DNA of 57,153 bases, from positions 1-57,153 of the forward strand of contig CAIKNE010000018.1 in the NCBI GenBank assembly GCA_903828695.1, given 5' to 3'. Positions 29,168 to 39,216 of the stretch are shown in pieces (within the stretch, counting starts at the first letter, position 1; every line of letters begins with the position of its first letter). A program made the translations under genes and the position numbers. Source of the stretch: an uncultured Burkholderiales bacterium. GTDB lineage: Bacteria > Pseudomonadota > Gammaproteobacteria > Burkholderiales > Burkholderiaceae_C. The notes beneath the pieces are model-generated. The model saw nothing but the letters and a program-made list of their open reading frames with translations, did no database searches and was not told the DNA's origin.

Positions 29168-29707
29168 TCACCGAATGGGCTGCTCTGCGGCCCATTTCTT
29201 ACCCGCCGTAGCAACGCGTCGCATCATCTGCTCAGCAATATCGGTTTGCATGTTTCGGTACAACAACTGCTCCTCAGCCTCTTTGGAGAGAACAATGGTC
29301 TCGTTAAAGCTGATATCTCTAAAGAGTGCGATCTCTGTCTCAGGTATAAGCTCGGTGCCGTCTTGAGTGCGCAGTTTAAAAGCAATCATCAAGCGCAGTT
29401 GATAAGCATTAACAGTCCCCGCGGCAGTTCGCCCTAAGATAATTTTGTCCTTTTGTTCATGTAAAACCTCTAAGATGACCTGCGCTTGGTCCATCCTCCT
29501 GGGGTCCGTGATCAAGTCCACATTTCCAGGCGCCATAATCGTTTTGCGCAACGCTTGACCAAAAGGAGTTTGATCCGTGAAGTTGCCGTAAATGGACTTA
29601 AAGGGCGTTTCAACCGGTTGCTTCAATGCAAAACCGCAACCTCCAACACCCAGCGTTACCACTAGGACAAAGAAGAGGTGAGCTATTAATTTGAAGAATG
29701 GGTTCAT
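29168..29707 (-). CDS. lptE: LPS-assembly lipoprotein LptE
   Basis: A 179-residue outer-membrane lipoprotein that plugs the LptD barrel. The signal sequence ends in the lipobox VGGC with Cys24 as the lipid-bearing residue. GFALKQPVETPFKSIYGNF after it is typical of the LptE (RlpB) N terminus. It lies 7 nt downstream of leuS and 20 nt upstream of holA. Confidence 0.93.
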   Translation of the reverse strand: MNPFFKLIAHLFFVLVVTLGVGGCGFALKQPVETPFKSIYGNFTDQTPFGQALRKTIMAPGNVDLITDPRRMDQAQVILEVLHEQKDKIILGRTAAGTVNAYQLRLMIAFKLRTQDGTELIPETEIALFRDISFNETIVLSKEAEEQLLYRNMQTDIAEQMMRRVATAGKKWAAEQPIR

Positions 29708-29714
29708 AAAGAGC

Positions 29715-32411
29715 TTAAACCACCAGGTTCACCAATCGACCAGGAACCACGATCACTTTCTTAGGCGCTGCTCCCTTGGACTGATTTTGAAATGCTTCAC
29801 TCGCAATCGCCATTTGCTCAATTTCTTCCTTGCTCGCTTTGGCAGATACTTTAAGCGATCCTCTGAGTTTCCCGTTGACTTGAAGCATCATCTCAATTTC
29901 ACTGCGCTCTAGCGCACTTGGATCAACACGGGGCCACGGCGCATCGAGCAAGTCGCCCCAAACCTTGGCAAATCCAAGCGTATCCCAAAGGCTAAAACCA
30001 ATGTGTGGACAAATAGGATACAAAATTCGGAGCAACAAAGAAAAGCACTCGAAAAGCGCTGCATCATCTCCAGACTCAACACCCAACTTTGCTGTCTCAA
30101 GCGTGTTGAGCATCTTCATCGCGGCAGACACCACTGTGTTGTACTGCATCCGCTCATAATCAAAGACTGCTTGCTTGAGGACGGTATGAATTTCATATCT
30201 TAAAGCTGAGGCTTCGCTACTGAACGCACCAGTAAAAGCCTGCGTGGCATGCTGAGCGGAGTAGGTTTGCAGACGTTTTTCGTGTTGTGCTGCAAAACTC
30301 CAAACTCTGCGAAGAAACCTAAAGCTTCCCTCAACCGCATCATCATTCCACTCTAGCGTCGCCTCAGGAGGCGCTGTAAACATGGTGTACAACCGAGCGG
30401 TGTCAGCCCCAAATTTCTCGATGAGGTCTTGGGGATCTACGCCGTTGTTTTTGGACTTGCTCATTGTCCCCACGCCCTCGTACTCAATCCGAGTACCTGC
30501 TGGTAATCCGTCCTTGGGCTCCTTCAATACCGCGTGCGTCACGCGTCCGTCTGCATCGCTTACATTTTCAACTTCATGCGGCCAAAAGTACTCAACACCG
30601 CCTTTGTCCGTTGTCCTAGAGTAGATATGGTTGAGCACCATTCCTTGGGTTAAGAGTTTGCTAAAAGGCTCGTCCACCTTGATGCAACCCAAGTCGCGCA
30701 TCACTTTGGTCCAAAACCTTGCATACAACAAATGCAAAATAGCATGCTCGATACCGCCAATATACTGATCCATCGGCATCCAATAAGACGCACCTTGGTC
30801 AACCATCTTTTGCGTATCACTTGGATCGCAGTAGCGCATGTAATACCAAGACGAGTCAACAAAAGTGTCCATCGTATCGGTTTCACGTTTTGCGGGTTTT
30901 GCGCAAACTGGACAAGATACATTCAAAAATGATGCACACTTGTTTAATGGATTTCCGCTTCCATCGGGAACCAAGTCTTGGGGCAAGACAACCGGCAAAT
31001 CTTTTTCAGGTACGGGCACAGCTCCACACGTATCGCAGTGAATAATTGGAATGGGTGTACCCCAGTAGCGCTGACGACTTATTCCCCAATCCCGCAAACG
31101 CCATGTTGTCTTCCTCTCGCCCAACCCTTTTTGCTCAAGATCCTGGGCTACTGCGTCCACACACTCTTTGAAGCGCAAGCCGTTATATGGACCTGAGTTG
31201 ACTGCGACTCCGGTGCCCTTTTCCGCGTACCAATCTTGCCAGCGTGTTGCGTCAAATGCTCTGTATGCAACAGCACCCCCCTCAGCTGTTCCGTCTTGAA
31301 GACCCACCACATCTAGGATAGGCAATTTGTATTTGATCGCAAACGCAAAGTCGCGCTCATCGTGGGCCGGTACGCCCATGACCGCGCCGTCGCCGTAACT
31401 CATCAACACATAATTTCCCACCCACAAAGGCACTTTAGCCTGTGTCAAAGGATGGGTCACAAAAAGCCCTGTGTTGTAACCCTCTTTTTCCTTGACCGCC
31501 AACTCCGCCTCAGTCGTGCCGCCCAACTTGCACTGCGCTATAAACTCCGCAAGCCTTGGGTCGCTTTTAGCGGCAAACTCAGCCACCGGGTGCTCAGGGG
31601 CGAGCGCCACAAACGTAACACCCATCACCGTATCTGCGCGCGTCGTAAACACATACAACCGCGCATTCGTGAGGACCTGGGCGTGCTCGTCTTTGATATC
31701 GTGGGTAAATGCGAACCTCACACCCTCAGACTTTCCAATCCAGTTCTCTTGCATGAGCCTGACTTTTTCAGGCCATCCACTCAAGTGATTTTGAACCTGG
31801 TCCAAGAGTTCGGGTGCGTAATCACTGATTTTTAAATAATATCCCGGTATCTCCCTTTTCTCAACGACAGCACCCGTGCGCCAGCCCTTTCCGTCAATCA
31901 CCTGCTCGTTCGCCAAAACTGTCTGGTCCACAGGATCCCAGTTCACTGTCTGTGTTTTTCGGTAGGCAATTCCCTTGTCTAGCATCTTGAGAAACAGCCA
32001 CTGATTCCACTTGTAATAGGTCGGATCGCAAGTCGCAATCTCTCTGGACCAGTCAATCGCCAGGCCCATTGCCTTCATCTGCTTTTTCATATAAGCGATG
32101 TTTTCATAGGTCCATTTAGCAGGTGGAACTTTATTTTTAAGCGCTGCATTTTCTGCAGGCAATCCAAACGCATCCCACCCCATTGGCATTAAGACGTTAT
32201 AGCCATTCATTCTGAGATGGCGCGTGAGCATATCGTTGATTGTGTAATTGCGAACATGCCCCATGTGGAGTTTGCCGCTAGGATAGGGCAGCATAGAGCA
32301 TGCGTAATATTTTTTCTTGGACGCGTCCTCTGTTACGCGGTAAACGTCCCCCTTAGCCCAAACGCTTTGCACAGCCATCTCAATTTCTGATGGATTGTAT
32401 TTTTCTTGCAT
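29715..32411 (-). CDS. leuS: Leucyl-tRNA synthetase
   Basis: An 898-residue class I synthetase. The HIGH signature is HMGH (49-52, in [15 protein letters not shown]); KMSKS reads TMSKSKNNG. The connective-peptide editing domain (about 225-420; [34 protein letters not shown]) and the zinc-type CDTCG...CPVC pair are present. The C-terminal domain ends [11 protein letters not shown]...[10 protein letters not shown]. The length is a little over the usual 860-880 residues. Confidence 0.98.
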   Translation of the reverse strand: MQEKYNPSEIEMAVQSVWAKGDVYRVTEDASKKKYYACSMLPYPSGKLHMGHVRNYTINDMLTRHLRMNGYNVLMPMGWDAFGLPAENAALKNKVPPAKWTYENIAYMKKQMKAMGLAIDWSREIATCDPTYYKWNQWLFLKMLDKGIAYRKTQTVNWDPVDQTVLANEQVIDGKGWRTGAVVEKREIPGYYLKISDYAPELLDQVQNHLSGWPEKVRLMQENWIGKSEGVRFAFTHDIKDEHAQVLTNARLYVFTTRADTVMGVTFVALAPEHPVAEFAAKSDPRLAEFIAQCKLGGTTEAELAVKEKEGYNTGLFVTHPLTQAKVPLWVGNYVLMSYGDGAVMGVPAHDERDFAFAIKYKLPILDVVGLQDGTAEGGAVAYRAFDATRWQDWYAEKGTGVAVNSGPYNGLRFKECVDAVAQDLEQKGLGERKTTWRLRDWGISRQRYWGTPIPIIHCDTCGAVPVPEKDLPVVLPQDLVPDGSGNPLNKCASFLNVSCPVCAKPAKRETDTMDTFVDSSWYYMRYCDPSDTQKMVDQGASYWMPMDQYIGGIEHAILHLLYARFWTKVMRDLGCIKVDEPFSKLLTQGMVLNHIYSRTTDKGGVEYFWPHEVENVSDADGRVTHAVLKEPKDGLPAGTRIEYEGVGTMSKSKNNGVDPQDLIEKFGADTARLYTMFTAPPEATLEWNDDAVEGSFRFLRRVWSFAAQHEKRLQTYSAQHATQAFTGAFSSEASALRYEIHTVLKQAVFDYERMQYNTVVSAAMKMLNTLETAKLGVESGDDAALFECFSLLLRILYPICPHIGFSLWDTLGFAKVWGDLLDAPWPRVDPSALERSEIEMMLQVNGKLRGSLKVSAKASKEEIEQMAIASEAFQNQSKGAAPKKVIVVPGRLVNLVV

Positions 32412-32576
32412 AAATAATTAGAAAATAAATCAGTAAAACAAATAATCAGTCACGATCCAAAAATGCTGACAACCGATGCATGAGAAAGGGCGGTGACGTT
32501 GAGGGCCTTTAAGCCAACGGAGGGAGAGCTGTGCAGGCAGAGGTTCAATGGGTGATGAGTAGGATAGTTCAATGAA

Positions 32577-33404
32577 TCAATGGTTTAAATCTAGAACATC
32601 AAACATATCAAACAATCCCGTCTTCTTGAGCGCTAAAAAGCGAGTCGCCTTCATACTCCCCTGCGCGTAGTTTGAACGACTAGAGGAGCGATGTGTGATC
32701 TCAATACGCTCACCCTCACCCGCAAACATTGCCGTATGGTCGCCCACAATATCCCCGGCCCTGACAGTCGCAAATCCAATGCTCCCGGCCCTGCGTGGCC
32801 CCGTGTGTCCCTCTCTTACGAATACAGCGTTTGCATCAAAATCAATGTTTTGAGCCTTGGCGATGACCTCTCCCATTTTCAAAGCTGTACCCGACGGTGC
32901 GTCCACTTTATGTTTGTGATGGGCCTCTATGATCTCAATATCGTAGTCCGCTGATAGCGCTTTCGCAGCGATCTCCAAAAGCTTCATCGTGACGTTCACG
33001 CCTACGCTCATATTGGGCGCCATCACAATGGCAATGTGCTTTGAAGCCTCTTGTATCTCTGCCTTTTGTTCAGACGTAAATCCAGTGGTTCCAATGACCA
33101 ATTTGACACCCAACTCTCGGCACACCTTCAAGTGACTCATCGTACCCTCAGGCCTGGTGAAGTCAATCAATACATCTGCATTTTGCAAAGACGCATGGAC
33201 ATCGGACAGGACGCTCACACCGCTGGCCTTGCCCAAAAATCCCGTTGCATCATTGCCAATCATTGGGCTTGAGGGTATGTCTATGGCACCAACCAAGCGC
33301 AGATCGCTGGACTGCAGCACAATCTCAATTAACATGCGTCCCATCCGACCGCTTGCGCCGGCTATGGCTACGGCAATTTGTTTTGAATCATTCATCTTTG
33401 TCAT
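32577..33404 (-). CDS. dapB: 4-hydroxy-tetrahydrodipicolinate reductase
   Basis: A 275-residue NAD(P)H-dependent enzyme of lysine and peptidoglycan precursor synthesis. The Rossmann motif is [10 protein letters not shown] (about 16-25), and the catalytic stretch is [16 protein letters not shown]. Two ATG codons are possible, 33404 and 33395. The second is better spaced from AAGAG and matches relatives, giving 272 residues. It lies 10 nt downstream of bamE. The 165 nt to leuS contain no gene or clear terminator. Confidence 0.97.
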   Translation of the reverse strand: MTKMNDSKQIAVAIAGASGRMGRMLIEIVLQSSDLRLVGAIDIPSSPMIGNDATGFLGKASGVSVLSDVHASLQNADVLIDFTRPEGTMSHLKVCRELGVKLVIGTTGFTSEQKAEIQEASKHIAIVMAPNMSVGVNVTMKLLEIAAKALSADYDIEIIEAHHKHKVDAPSGTALKMGEVIAKAQNIDFDANAVFVREGHTGPRRAGSIGFATVRAGDIVGDHTAMFAGEGERIEITHRSSSRSNYAQGSMKATRFLALKKTGLFDMFDVLDLNH

Positions 33405-33414
33405 CTCTTAACTT

Positions 33415-33951
33415 TTACCGCCTAGGCGCCTCAAGGGGAGGGTAATTCATAGAAGCGGGCGCATTATCAACTTCGCTGGGCTGTGAGGCTTGAGGCTTGA
33501 CTTTATACGCACTCAACTCTTTCTCGGTTGCCTCCATTCGGGGTAGCTTTGAGGTGTTTATTTTTTGAGTGTCAATGCGCGCCGCAAACTCCGACTCACT
33601 TGGTAACTCATCCGCCTCTACTCGGTCAAATTGATCGACTTTAAAAAAAACTGAAAGCTTTCTTTGTTGTGGAGGCGTACCCGTGCGACGAATCGTAAAC
33701 GCATAGTCCCACCTATCCGCGTGAAAGGGACTCGTTATCAGCGGCGTTCCCAAAATCTCACGAATCTGGTTTCGTGTCATGCCGGGCCTTAAAGCCTGCA
33801 CTTGTTCACTAGACACAAAGTTGCCTTGAACCACCTCGACGTGATACGGCGTTATGCAAGCGCACAAACTAAGCGCGCTGAGTACCAGCGCAAACCGCAC
33901 ACGAACTTTGAGGAGTTGGTAAGCGGCATTAATATGAGTTAAAAGGTTCAT
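33415..33951 (-). CDS. bamE: Outer membrane assembly lipoprotein BamE
   Basis: A 178-residue SmpA/OmlA lipoprotein of the Bam barrel-assembly complex. The signal sequence ends with LCAC, Cys32 being the likely lipidated residue. The BamE core is LRPGMTRNQIREILGTPLIT and WDYAFTIRRTG. The C terminus (about 120-178) is an extended Pro/Ser-rich tail. A -10-like TACAAT at 33958-33963 ends only 6 nt before the ATG, so the mRNA may be leaderless, or a GTG at codon 18 may be used. It is divergent from fur. Confidence 0.92.
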   Translation of the reverse strand: MNLLTHINAAYQLLKVRVRFALVLSALSLCACITPYHVEVVQGNFVSSEQVQALRPGMTRNQIREILGTPLITSPFHADRWDYAFTIRRTGTPPQQRKLSVFFKVDQFDRVEADELPSESEFAARIDTQKINTSKLPRMEATEKELSAYKVKPQASQPSEVDNAPASMNYPPLEAPRR

Positions 33952-34159
33952 CCGATTATTGTAACGCTCACCCCCCTAATTGCGCTGGACTTACAATTAA
34001 GGTGTCTGCGACGCAATCCCTCATTTAGGCTGATTTTTCAAGACTTTGTTTTTTGGCTCCCGTCCAGTGCCTTTGCATCAACCCAGTTCTAAAACACGAG
34101 CGCCAAACCCCTCAGACGCCCTCTTTGTGCATCCCCCAAGCCCCTAAGGACCCATCCCA

Positions 34160-34588
34160 ATGCCCCCCATCGAAGAAGATCTTAAGAGCACTGGCCTCAA
34201 AGCTACGTTACCTCGATTAAAAATCCTGGAGCTTTTTCAAAAATCAAATCTTCGTCACCTCTCTGCTGAGGATATCTATAGAACAGTACTCGAAGAGCGC
34301 AGTGATATTGGGCTCGCAACGGTCTACAGGGTTTTGCTTCAATTTGAGCAGGCGGGCCTTTTAAAGCGCAGTAATTTTGAAAGCGGTAAGTCGGTCTACG
34401 AACTCAATGAAGGTGAGCACCATGATCATTTGGTGTGCCTAGACTGCGGACGTGTGGAGGAATTTTTTGATCCAGAGATAGAGGAGCGTCAGCACAAGAT
34501 CGCAGAGCTAAAAGGCTTTGAGATCGCAGATCATTCACTCAGCCTATATGCCCACTGCAAGCAAAATCCATGTCCGCATAAATCTTAG
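34160..34588 (+). CDS. fur: Ferric uptake regulator
   Basis: A 142-residue metal-responsive repressor. An N-terminal winged helix (about 1-83; [32 protein letters not shown]) is followed by the dimerisation and metal domain with HHDH (87-90), Cys93/Cys96 and the C-terminal Cys133/Cys138 pair. These Cys pairs form the structural zinc site in relatives. Divergent bamE/fur is the usual arrangement in Burkholderiales. No Fur box was recognised upstream. Confidence 0.96.
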   Translation: MPPIEEDLKSTGLKATLPRLKILELFQKSNLRHLSAEDIYRTVLEERSDIGLATVYRVLLQFEQAGLLKRSNFESGKSVYELNEGEHHDHLVCLDCGRVEEFFDPEIEERQHKIAELKGFEIADHSLSLYAHCKQNPCPHKS

Positions 34589-34619
34589 ATAGGACTCGCC
34601 CCCAACTCATAAAACAAAG

Positions 34620-35582
34620 CTAAGCGTCTAAATCGCTCTCTTTGTCCATCTCTTTTTTGTGCCGATCTACAAACTCTTCGTAAGTATTGATGCCCCTGAG
34701 TTGCAAAATGGTATTGCGCACCGCAGCTTCCACTAGCACCGCTATATTTCGGCCCGCGATAACTTGAATGACGACTTTTCGAATGGAGATATTCAAAATA
34801 TCTTGAGTCAGGGGCTCATGAGGCAAGCGGTCATAGTCCCGCTCAAGCGTTTCTCGTCTAACCAAATGCACAATAAGCTTTAGGCGCATTCTGCGCCTGA
34901 CCGCGGTCTCCCCGAATATGGCGCGTATGTCTAAGAGTCCAATGCCGCGGACCTCCAACAGATTTTGCAACAACTCTGGGCAGCGCCCCTCAAGCGTTGA
35001 CTGGTTGGTTCTGTAAAAGTCCACCACATCATCCGCGACCAATCCGTGCCCGCGTGAAATGAGCTCTAACCCTAGTTCGCTTTTGCCCAAACCGGATTCG
35101 CCCGTGATCAAAACACCCAGTCCTAAGATATCCATGAACACGCCGTGAGAGGTCGTTCTATCCGCAAAATGGCGAGACAAATAGGCGCTTAACAAATCGA
35201 TCACAAAGGCGGACGCCTCTGGCGTAGCAAAAAGCGGTATCTGCGCGCGCTCACACACATCTATCAAGGGCTTAGGTGCAGGCAACCCATCCGCCACCAC
35301 CAAGGCAGGGGGTTTTAAGCTAATGATTTGCTCAAACCGAGCAATGCATTCCTCAGGACTGCCTTGTTGTAAATATTCAATCTCGCGAGGCCCAATAATC
35401 TGGAGCCTGTAGGGATGAATATAGTTGAGGTATCCAACCAAGTCAGCGCCCGAATGAGCGTCTTGGATGGCTCCTTCTTCAAACCGGCGCTCTAAAGCCT
35501 CTTGGCCAGCCAACCAATTCCAACTCAACTTTTTTCTAAAGTCTTCAAATAAAACTTGTGCGCTGACAACGGTTGGTTTCAA
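34620..35582 (-). CDS. hprK: HPr kinase/phosphorylase
   Basis: A 320-residue bifunctional enzyme that phosphorylates HPr on Ser46 and reverses it. An N-terminal domain (about 1-130) precedes the kinase domain with Walker A GESGLGKS (161-168), the conserved His146, and the HprK signature [15 protein letters not shown]. The first codon is TTG 35582 with a poor ribosome-binding site; [15 protein letters not shown] fits relatives. Its substrate HPr is encoded at 45.5 kb. It follows ptsN after 112 nt. Confidence 0.95.
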   Translation of the reverse strand: MKPTVVSAQVLFEDFRKKLSWNWLAGQEALERRFEEGAIQDAHSGADLVGYLNYIHPYRLQIIGPREIEYLQQGSPEECIARFEQIISLKPPALVVADGLPAPKPLIDVCERAQIPLFATPEASAFVIDLLSAYLSRHFADRTTSHGVFMDILGLGVLITGESGLGKSELGLELISRGHGLVADDVVDFYRTNQSTLEGRCPELLQNLLEVRGIGLLDIRAIFGETAVRRRMRLKLIVHLVRRETLERDYDRLPHEPLTQDILNISIRKVVIQVIAGRNIAVLVEAAVRNTILQLRGINTYEEFVDRHKKEMDKESDLDA

Positions 35583-35694
35583 AGCTTAAATCGATTCGGT
35601 ATAAAAATAATAGAGCGCTGTATTGGCTAGTTGCTTTGACGAGTGACTGAGGCTTGAGTTTGTGCAGTACATGCAGTCTAGCAATTTGCTCTAT

Positions 35695-36162
35695 TTAAGC
35701 AATTTGGGCTGATCGCCAATTCGTGATGGCCGCAAAGAGTTCGTCAGCATTTGAACTGGTTTTGAGCCGGTCCCTAACCGAAGCGTCTGCAAGCATCTCT
35801 GCAATCTCGGAGAGTATTTCGAGGTGCTTTTGAGTGGACGCCTCTGGTACCAACAAGAAAATCAACAATGATACGGGCTGCTCATCTGGGGCGTCAAATC
35901 CAATAGGATTGGCAAGTTGAAACACGGCAGCCAAAGGCGCCTTGAGTCCTTTGATTCGCCCGTGCGGGATAGCCACCCCATGTCCTAGGCCCGTAGAGCC
36001 CAGTCTCTCCCTCGCAAACAAACTGTCGGCAATCAAAGCCCTGCTCAGTCCATGCAAGTTCTCAAACACCAACCCAGCCTCTTCAAAGGCTCGTTTTTTG
36101 CTGGTTGCGTCCACCTTGACCTGCACCAAGGAGGACGACAAAATTGAGTTAAGTCTATTCAT
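35695..36162 (-). CDS. ptsN: PTS EIIA-Ntr regulatory protein
   Basis: A 155-residue single EIIA domain of the fructose/nitrogen type. The phosphorylated His67 lies in AIPHGR. The family core FQLANPIGFDAPDEQPVSLLIFLLVPE follows. ATG 36162 (MNRLNSIL) is preferred to a TTG two codons earlier. PtsN transmits phosphorelay state to potassium uptake and sigma-54-linked functions in other proteobacteria. It is placed between hpf and hprK. Confidence 0.96.
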   Translation of the reverse strand: MNRLNSILSSSLVQVKVDATSKKRAFEEAGLVFENLHGLSRALIADSLFARERLGSTGLGHGVAIPHGRIKGLKAPLAAVFQLANPIGFDAPDEQPVSLLIFLLVPEASTQKHLEILSEIAEMLADASVRDRLKTSSNADELFAAITNWRSAQIA

Positions 36163-36236
36163 AGTCAAGGCATATTATGCACCTGACTATGAACTTATCT
36201 AGGGTTGTTGTTTAATTACAAAGTATGCCTTTGTAA

Positions 36237-36569
36237 CTATTGCATTGCTCGTTTGGTGCTTTCGTGATGATGGTCCTGTATTTTGTCTTTGTGCTTGACG
36301 ACTTGACGGTCTAATTTATCCACTAAATTATCGACCGCAGCGTACAGATCCTCGTGCGCACTCTCGGCAAAGATATCATGACCTTTGACGAGTATGTTGC
36401 ATTCTGCGCGTTGTCTTTTTTCTTTTTCTTTTTGGTTATCAATCGTGAGTAAAACTTTGACATCCACGACCTGGTCAAAATGTCTAATGACTCGGTCCAA
36501 TTTCTCTGTGACGTAAGTTCTAAGCGCTGGGGTAACTTCCAAATGATGGCCACTGATTGTTAAATTCAT
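36237..36569 (-). CDS. hpf: Ribosome hibernation-promoting factor, short form
   Basis: A 110-residue HPF/RaiA-type protein that binds the 30S subunit and aids 100S ribosome dimer formation in stationary phase. [31 protein letters not shown] and the [21 protein letters not shown] segment are typical. It lacks the C-terminal dimerisation domain of long HPF. A strong AAAGGAG precedes the ATG. Elsewhere this gene follows rpoN directly; here it heads hpf-ptsN-hprK. Confidence 0.95.
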   Translation of the reverse strand: MNLTISGHHLEVTPALRTYVTEKLDRVIRHFDQVVDVKVLLTIDNQKEKEKRQRAECNILVKGHDIFAESAHEDLYAAVDNLVDKLDRQVVKHKDKIQDHHHESTKRAMQ

Positions 36570-36748
36570 AAGATCACACTCCTTTAATTACTTACGTCTT
36601 TTGGTCAAAGCCCCAAACTTTTCATTTGAGACCTTGGATACATGATGCCCTTGAAATAAAAAAAATGCAAGATCGAAAACGCAATAAACATTAAATTATT
36701 AATATGGTGTTTTTATGCTAAGAGCTTGGGCCATTTGCTTACCATTGC

Positions 36749-37987
36749 TCACCCTTGGGTGCCATGCGGCAAGGTATACAAATGAACTTTTGACGACATC
36801 ACAACCGCTAAAACACTCGCAAGAGCGCCCACCATTGCTGCGGTCCAGTAATGGGTTAACTCACCGTTAGCGTTTCGTCCTATCAAATGCCCGCCCACAA
36901 AAGCGGCTACGCCCATTGCCCCGGATTGAACGGCGCTATTAATGGTCATGAAAGTTCCCCTCCACTCGGGCCTTGCCGCGGAGCTCACCAGTGCCATACC
37001 CGGCACCATACGCCCACTCATACAAACGTACAGGCAACTCGAGGAAATAAGGACCACCCAAAGGGGTACGGGGGGCAAGAGGGTTGTAATGAATAAGGGG
37101 ATTACTGCCAACAAAACCATGATGCGAAACATCTTTGCCTTACCCACCCTGTCCGTTGCCTGACCAATCCAGCGCATGGAGAAAAGGGTCGCTAAACCGC
37201 CAACTAAATAAATATAGGGTATCTCCTCCATTGGGATTCCAACGTTGGCGCGCATGTACAAAGTGATGTAGGGCACAACTGTAAAGCCAGCAAAAACAAT
37301 ACAAGACGACAACACAAGTGCGCGTTGATGGTTGCGATCTTTCAACACCTGCACAATCAAAGGCAGAACTTTGCGACCTCTAGAGTACTCGAGGTGCGCG
37401 TTCAAGGACGGCAGGGTCAAAGCGGCCAAAAGCATCAGGACTGCGCTGAGTCCACCAATCACAAAAAATGGAATGTGCCACCCAAACTCAGACGCCAAGA
37501 AAAGTCCTCCGGGTATGCCAGCCACGGTGGCCACAGAAAATGAGGTCATGACTACCCCCATTGCCCGTCCCCTTCGCTCAAACGGTATTACGTCGCCAAC
37601 GATGGTTTGGGATAGGGCCGACAAAACACCTCCAAATGTACCTGCAGCAATTCTTGACAAAATCAGCCAGTGGTAGCTTACCGATAATGCGCATGCAATA
37701 GTGGACAGGCCAAACAAGGCGTACAAACAAAGCAATAATCGCTTGCGATCAAAGCGGTCGATGTAGGTTGCTGCAAATAGGCCTGACACGCCGGCGGCCA
37801 AGGTGTAGGCAGAGACTATGAAACCAAACTGCGCGTCAGTGAGCGTAAAGAGATCTCGTAACTGCGGCCCAAGGGGCATCATGATCATAAAGTCAACCAC
37901 GTGGCTGAACTGGATGCCCGCCAATGTCACAAGCAACATCAGCTCACGTTTGGGAGTTAATGAGTTTTTATTTTGCATTATCTCCAT
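36749..37987 (-). CDS. MFS transporter (AraJ/DHA1-like exporter)
   Basis: A 412-residue protein with about twelve hydrophobic helices. Helix 1-2 region contains HVVDFMIMMPLGPQLRDLF, and the loop 2-3 MFS motif reads TYIDRFDRKRLLL. The fold and length match drug:H+ antiporter-1 type exporters of the AraJ group. The substrate is not predictable. It stands alone, divergent from corA, with an AT-rich 179-nt gap to hpf upstream of that gene. Confidence 0.85.
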   Translation of the reverse strand: MEIMQNKNSLTPKRELMLLVTLAGIQFSHVVDFMIMMPLGPQLRDLFTLTDAQFGFIVSAYTLAAGVSGLFAATYIDRFDRKRLLLCLYALFGLSTIACALSVSYHWLILSRIAAGTFGGVLSALSQTIVGDVIPFERRGRAMGVVMTSFSVATVAGIPGGLFLASEFGWHIPFFVIGGLSAVLMLLAALTLPSLNAHLEYSRGRKVLPLIVQVLKDRNHQRALVLSSCIVFAGFTVVPYITLYMRANVGIPMEEIPYIYLVGGLATLFSMRWIGQATDRVGKAKMFRIMVLLAVIPLFITTLLPPVPLWVVLISSSCLYVCMSGRMVPGMALVSSAARPEWRGTFMTINSAVQSGAMGVAAFVGGHLIGRNANGELTHYWTAAMVGALASVLAVVMSSKVHLYTLPHGTQG

Positions 37988-38114
37988 TATGGCCAGATTC
38001 CAACAACAGACTGGTTGTAACGCACCTTTACCGCACGTTTACCTTGATTGAATGTCATAATGCATACATCTCAACAGCGGAGAATGTCTCCTTGGAACCC
38101 TACCCTAGTCGGTA

Positions 38115-38218
38115 GCTTTCGGCTCTCAAAGCGCATAGCACATCAGTGCATATGGCCCAGAGGTTCGAAAGCCACTCAGTCCCTTCTTTCGAATCTCAAT
38201 AGCGGCGCTTAACGCGCC
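38115..38218 (+). promoter_or_regulatory. Candidate structured leader of corA with competing hairpins
   Basis: TTCGAAAG (38164-38171) pairs perfectly with CTTTCGAA (38186-38193) over a 14-nt loop. The same CGAAAGC (38166-38172) can instead pair with GCTTTCG (38115-38121), so the two stems exclude each other. A third GC stem, GGCGC (38204-38208) with GCGCC (38214-38218), ends 10 nt before the start codon, where no Shine-Dalgarno is visible. This suggests a switchable leader; function is inferred. Confidence 0.35.
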
Positions 38219-38228
38219 CCCCTATGCC

Positions 38229-39215
38229 ATGCTCAATATTTTTTCCTTGGCCAATGGTCGACTCTTTCAAGAAGAAATTGAATCTCTTGAAGAGCTCTCT
38301 AAATTTCAGCCTATTTGGGTTGACTTGGATGAACCAAGCGTTGAGGAGAAACGCTGGGTTAAGCAGTATTACGGCCTACTTATCCCAGATGATGCGATGG
38401 ATGAGGACATTGAGGAGTCGGCTCGGTTTTACCAAGAGGATAACGGAGAGTTGCATATTCGAAGTGATTTTTTAATCGCTGATGATGAAGAGCCTCGCAC
38501 TGTACGGGTTGCTTTCATTTTGAATCAGCACAACGATAATTTGAAAAGCCAGGGCGTCTTGTTCTCAATCCATGATGAGGATGTCCCCGTGTTTCGCCTG
38601 TTGCGACTTCGCGCAAGACGGGACCCCAACTTGATTACGGATGCCAAGGACGTGTTACTCAAACTATTTGACGCCGACGCTGAGTACTCAGCTGACACGT
38701 TAGAGGGCATCTACGATGAGCTCGAGAAAGCCAGCAAAATGGTGCTCTCCGAGGACGTAACGGATGAGCTGGCGAGTGAAGTGCTTGGACGAATCGCACG
38801 CCAAGAGGATTTGAACGGGCGCATTCGCAGAAATGTAATGGACACACGGCGCGCCGTAAGCTTCATGATGCGAGCTCGTATGCTCAACTCTGAACAACTC
38901 GAGGAGTCTCGTCAGATTTTGCGAGACATCGAGTCCCTCGACAACCATACCGCCTTCTTATTTGACAAAATCAACTTCCTTATGGATGCAACTGTTGGTT
39001 TTATCAATATCAACCAAAACAAGATCATCAAAATATTCTCTGTTGCAAGCGTTGCACTATTACCGCCTACGCTTATCGCAAGCATCTACGGCATGAATTT
39101 TGACAGCATCCCCGAACTGCATTTCACGTTCGGCTACCCTTATGCTGTAGTACTCATGATCGCCAGCGCCATGGTGCCGATGCTTTACTTCAGAAGAAGA
39201 GGGTGGTTGAAATAA
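38229..39215 (+). CDS. corA: Magnesium/cobalt transporter CorA
   Basis: A 328-residue pentameric divalent-cation channel. A large cytoplasmic funnel domain (about 1-260) leads through the long stalk helix to two C-terminal membrane helices. The selectivity motif GMN (288-290, in SIYGMNF) sits at the pore mouth. The C terminus is basic (RRRGWLK). The start ATG 38229 overlaps another ATG five bases upstream in a different frame. No Shine-Dalgarno is seen, and the leader is structured. Confidence 0.95.
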   Translation: MLNIFSLANGRLFQEEIESLEELSKFQPIWVDLDEPSVEEKRWVKQYYGLLIPDDAMDEDIEESARFYQEDNGELHIRSDFLIADDEEPRTVRVAFILNQHNDNLKSQGVLFSIHDEDVPVFRLLRLRARRDPNLITDAKDVLLKLFDADAEYSADTLEGIYDELEKASKMVLSEDVTDELASEVLGRIARQEDLNGRIRRNVMDTRRAVSFMMRARMLNSEQLEESRQILRDIESLDNHTAFLFDKINFLMDATVGFININQNKIIKIFSVASVALLPPTLIASIYGMNFDSIPELHFTFGYPYAVVLMIASAMVPMLYFRRRGWLK

Positions 39216-39216
39216 T

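Noticed and set aside
31362-31835. 157-codon plus-strand frame opposite leuS
   Set aside because: Rich in His and Arg, typical of a reverse frame; covers the leuS editing domain.
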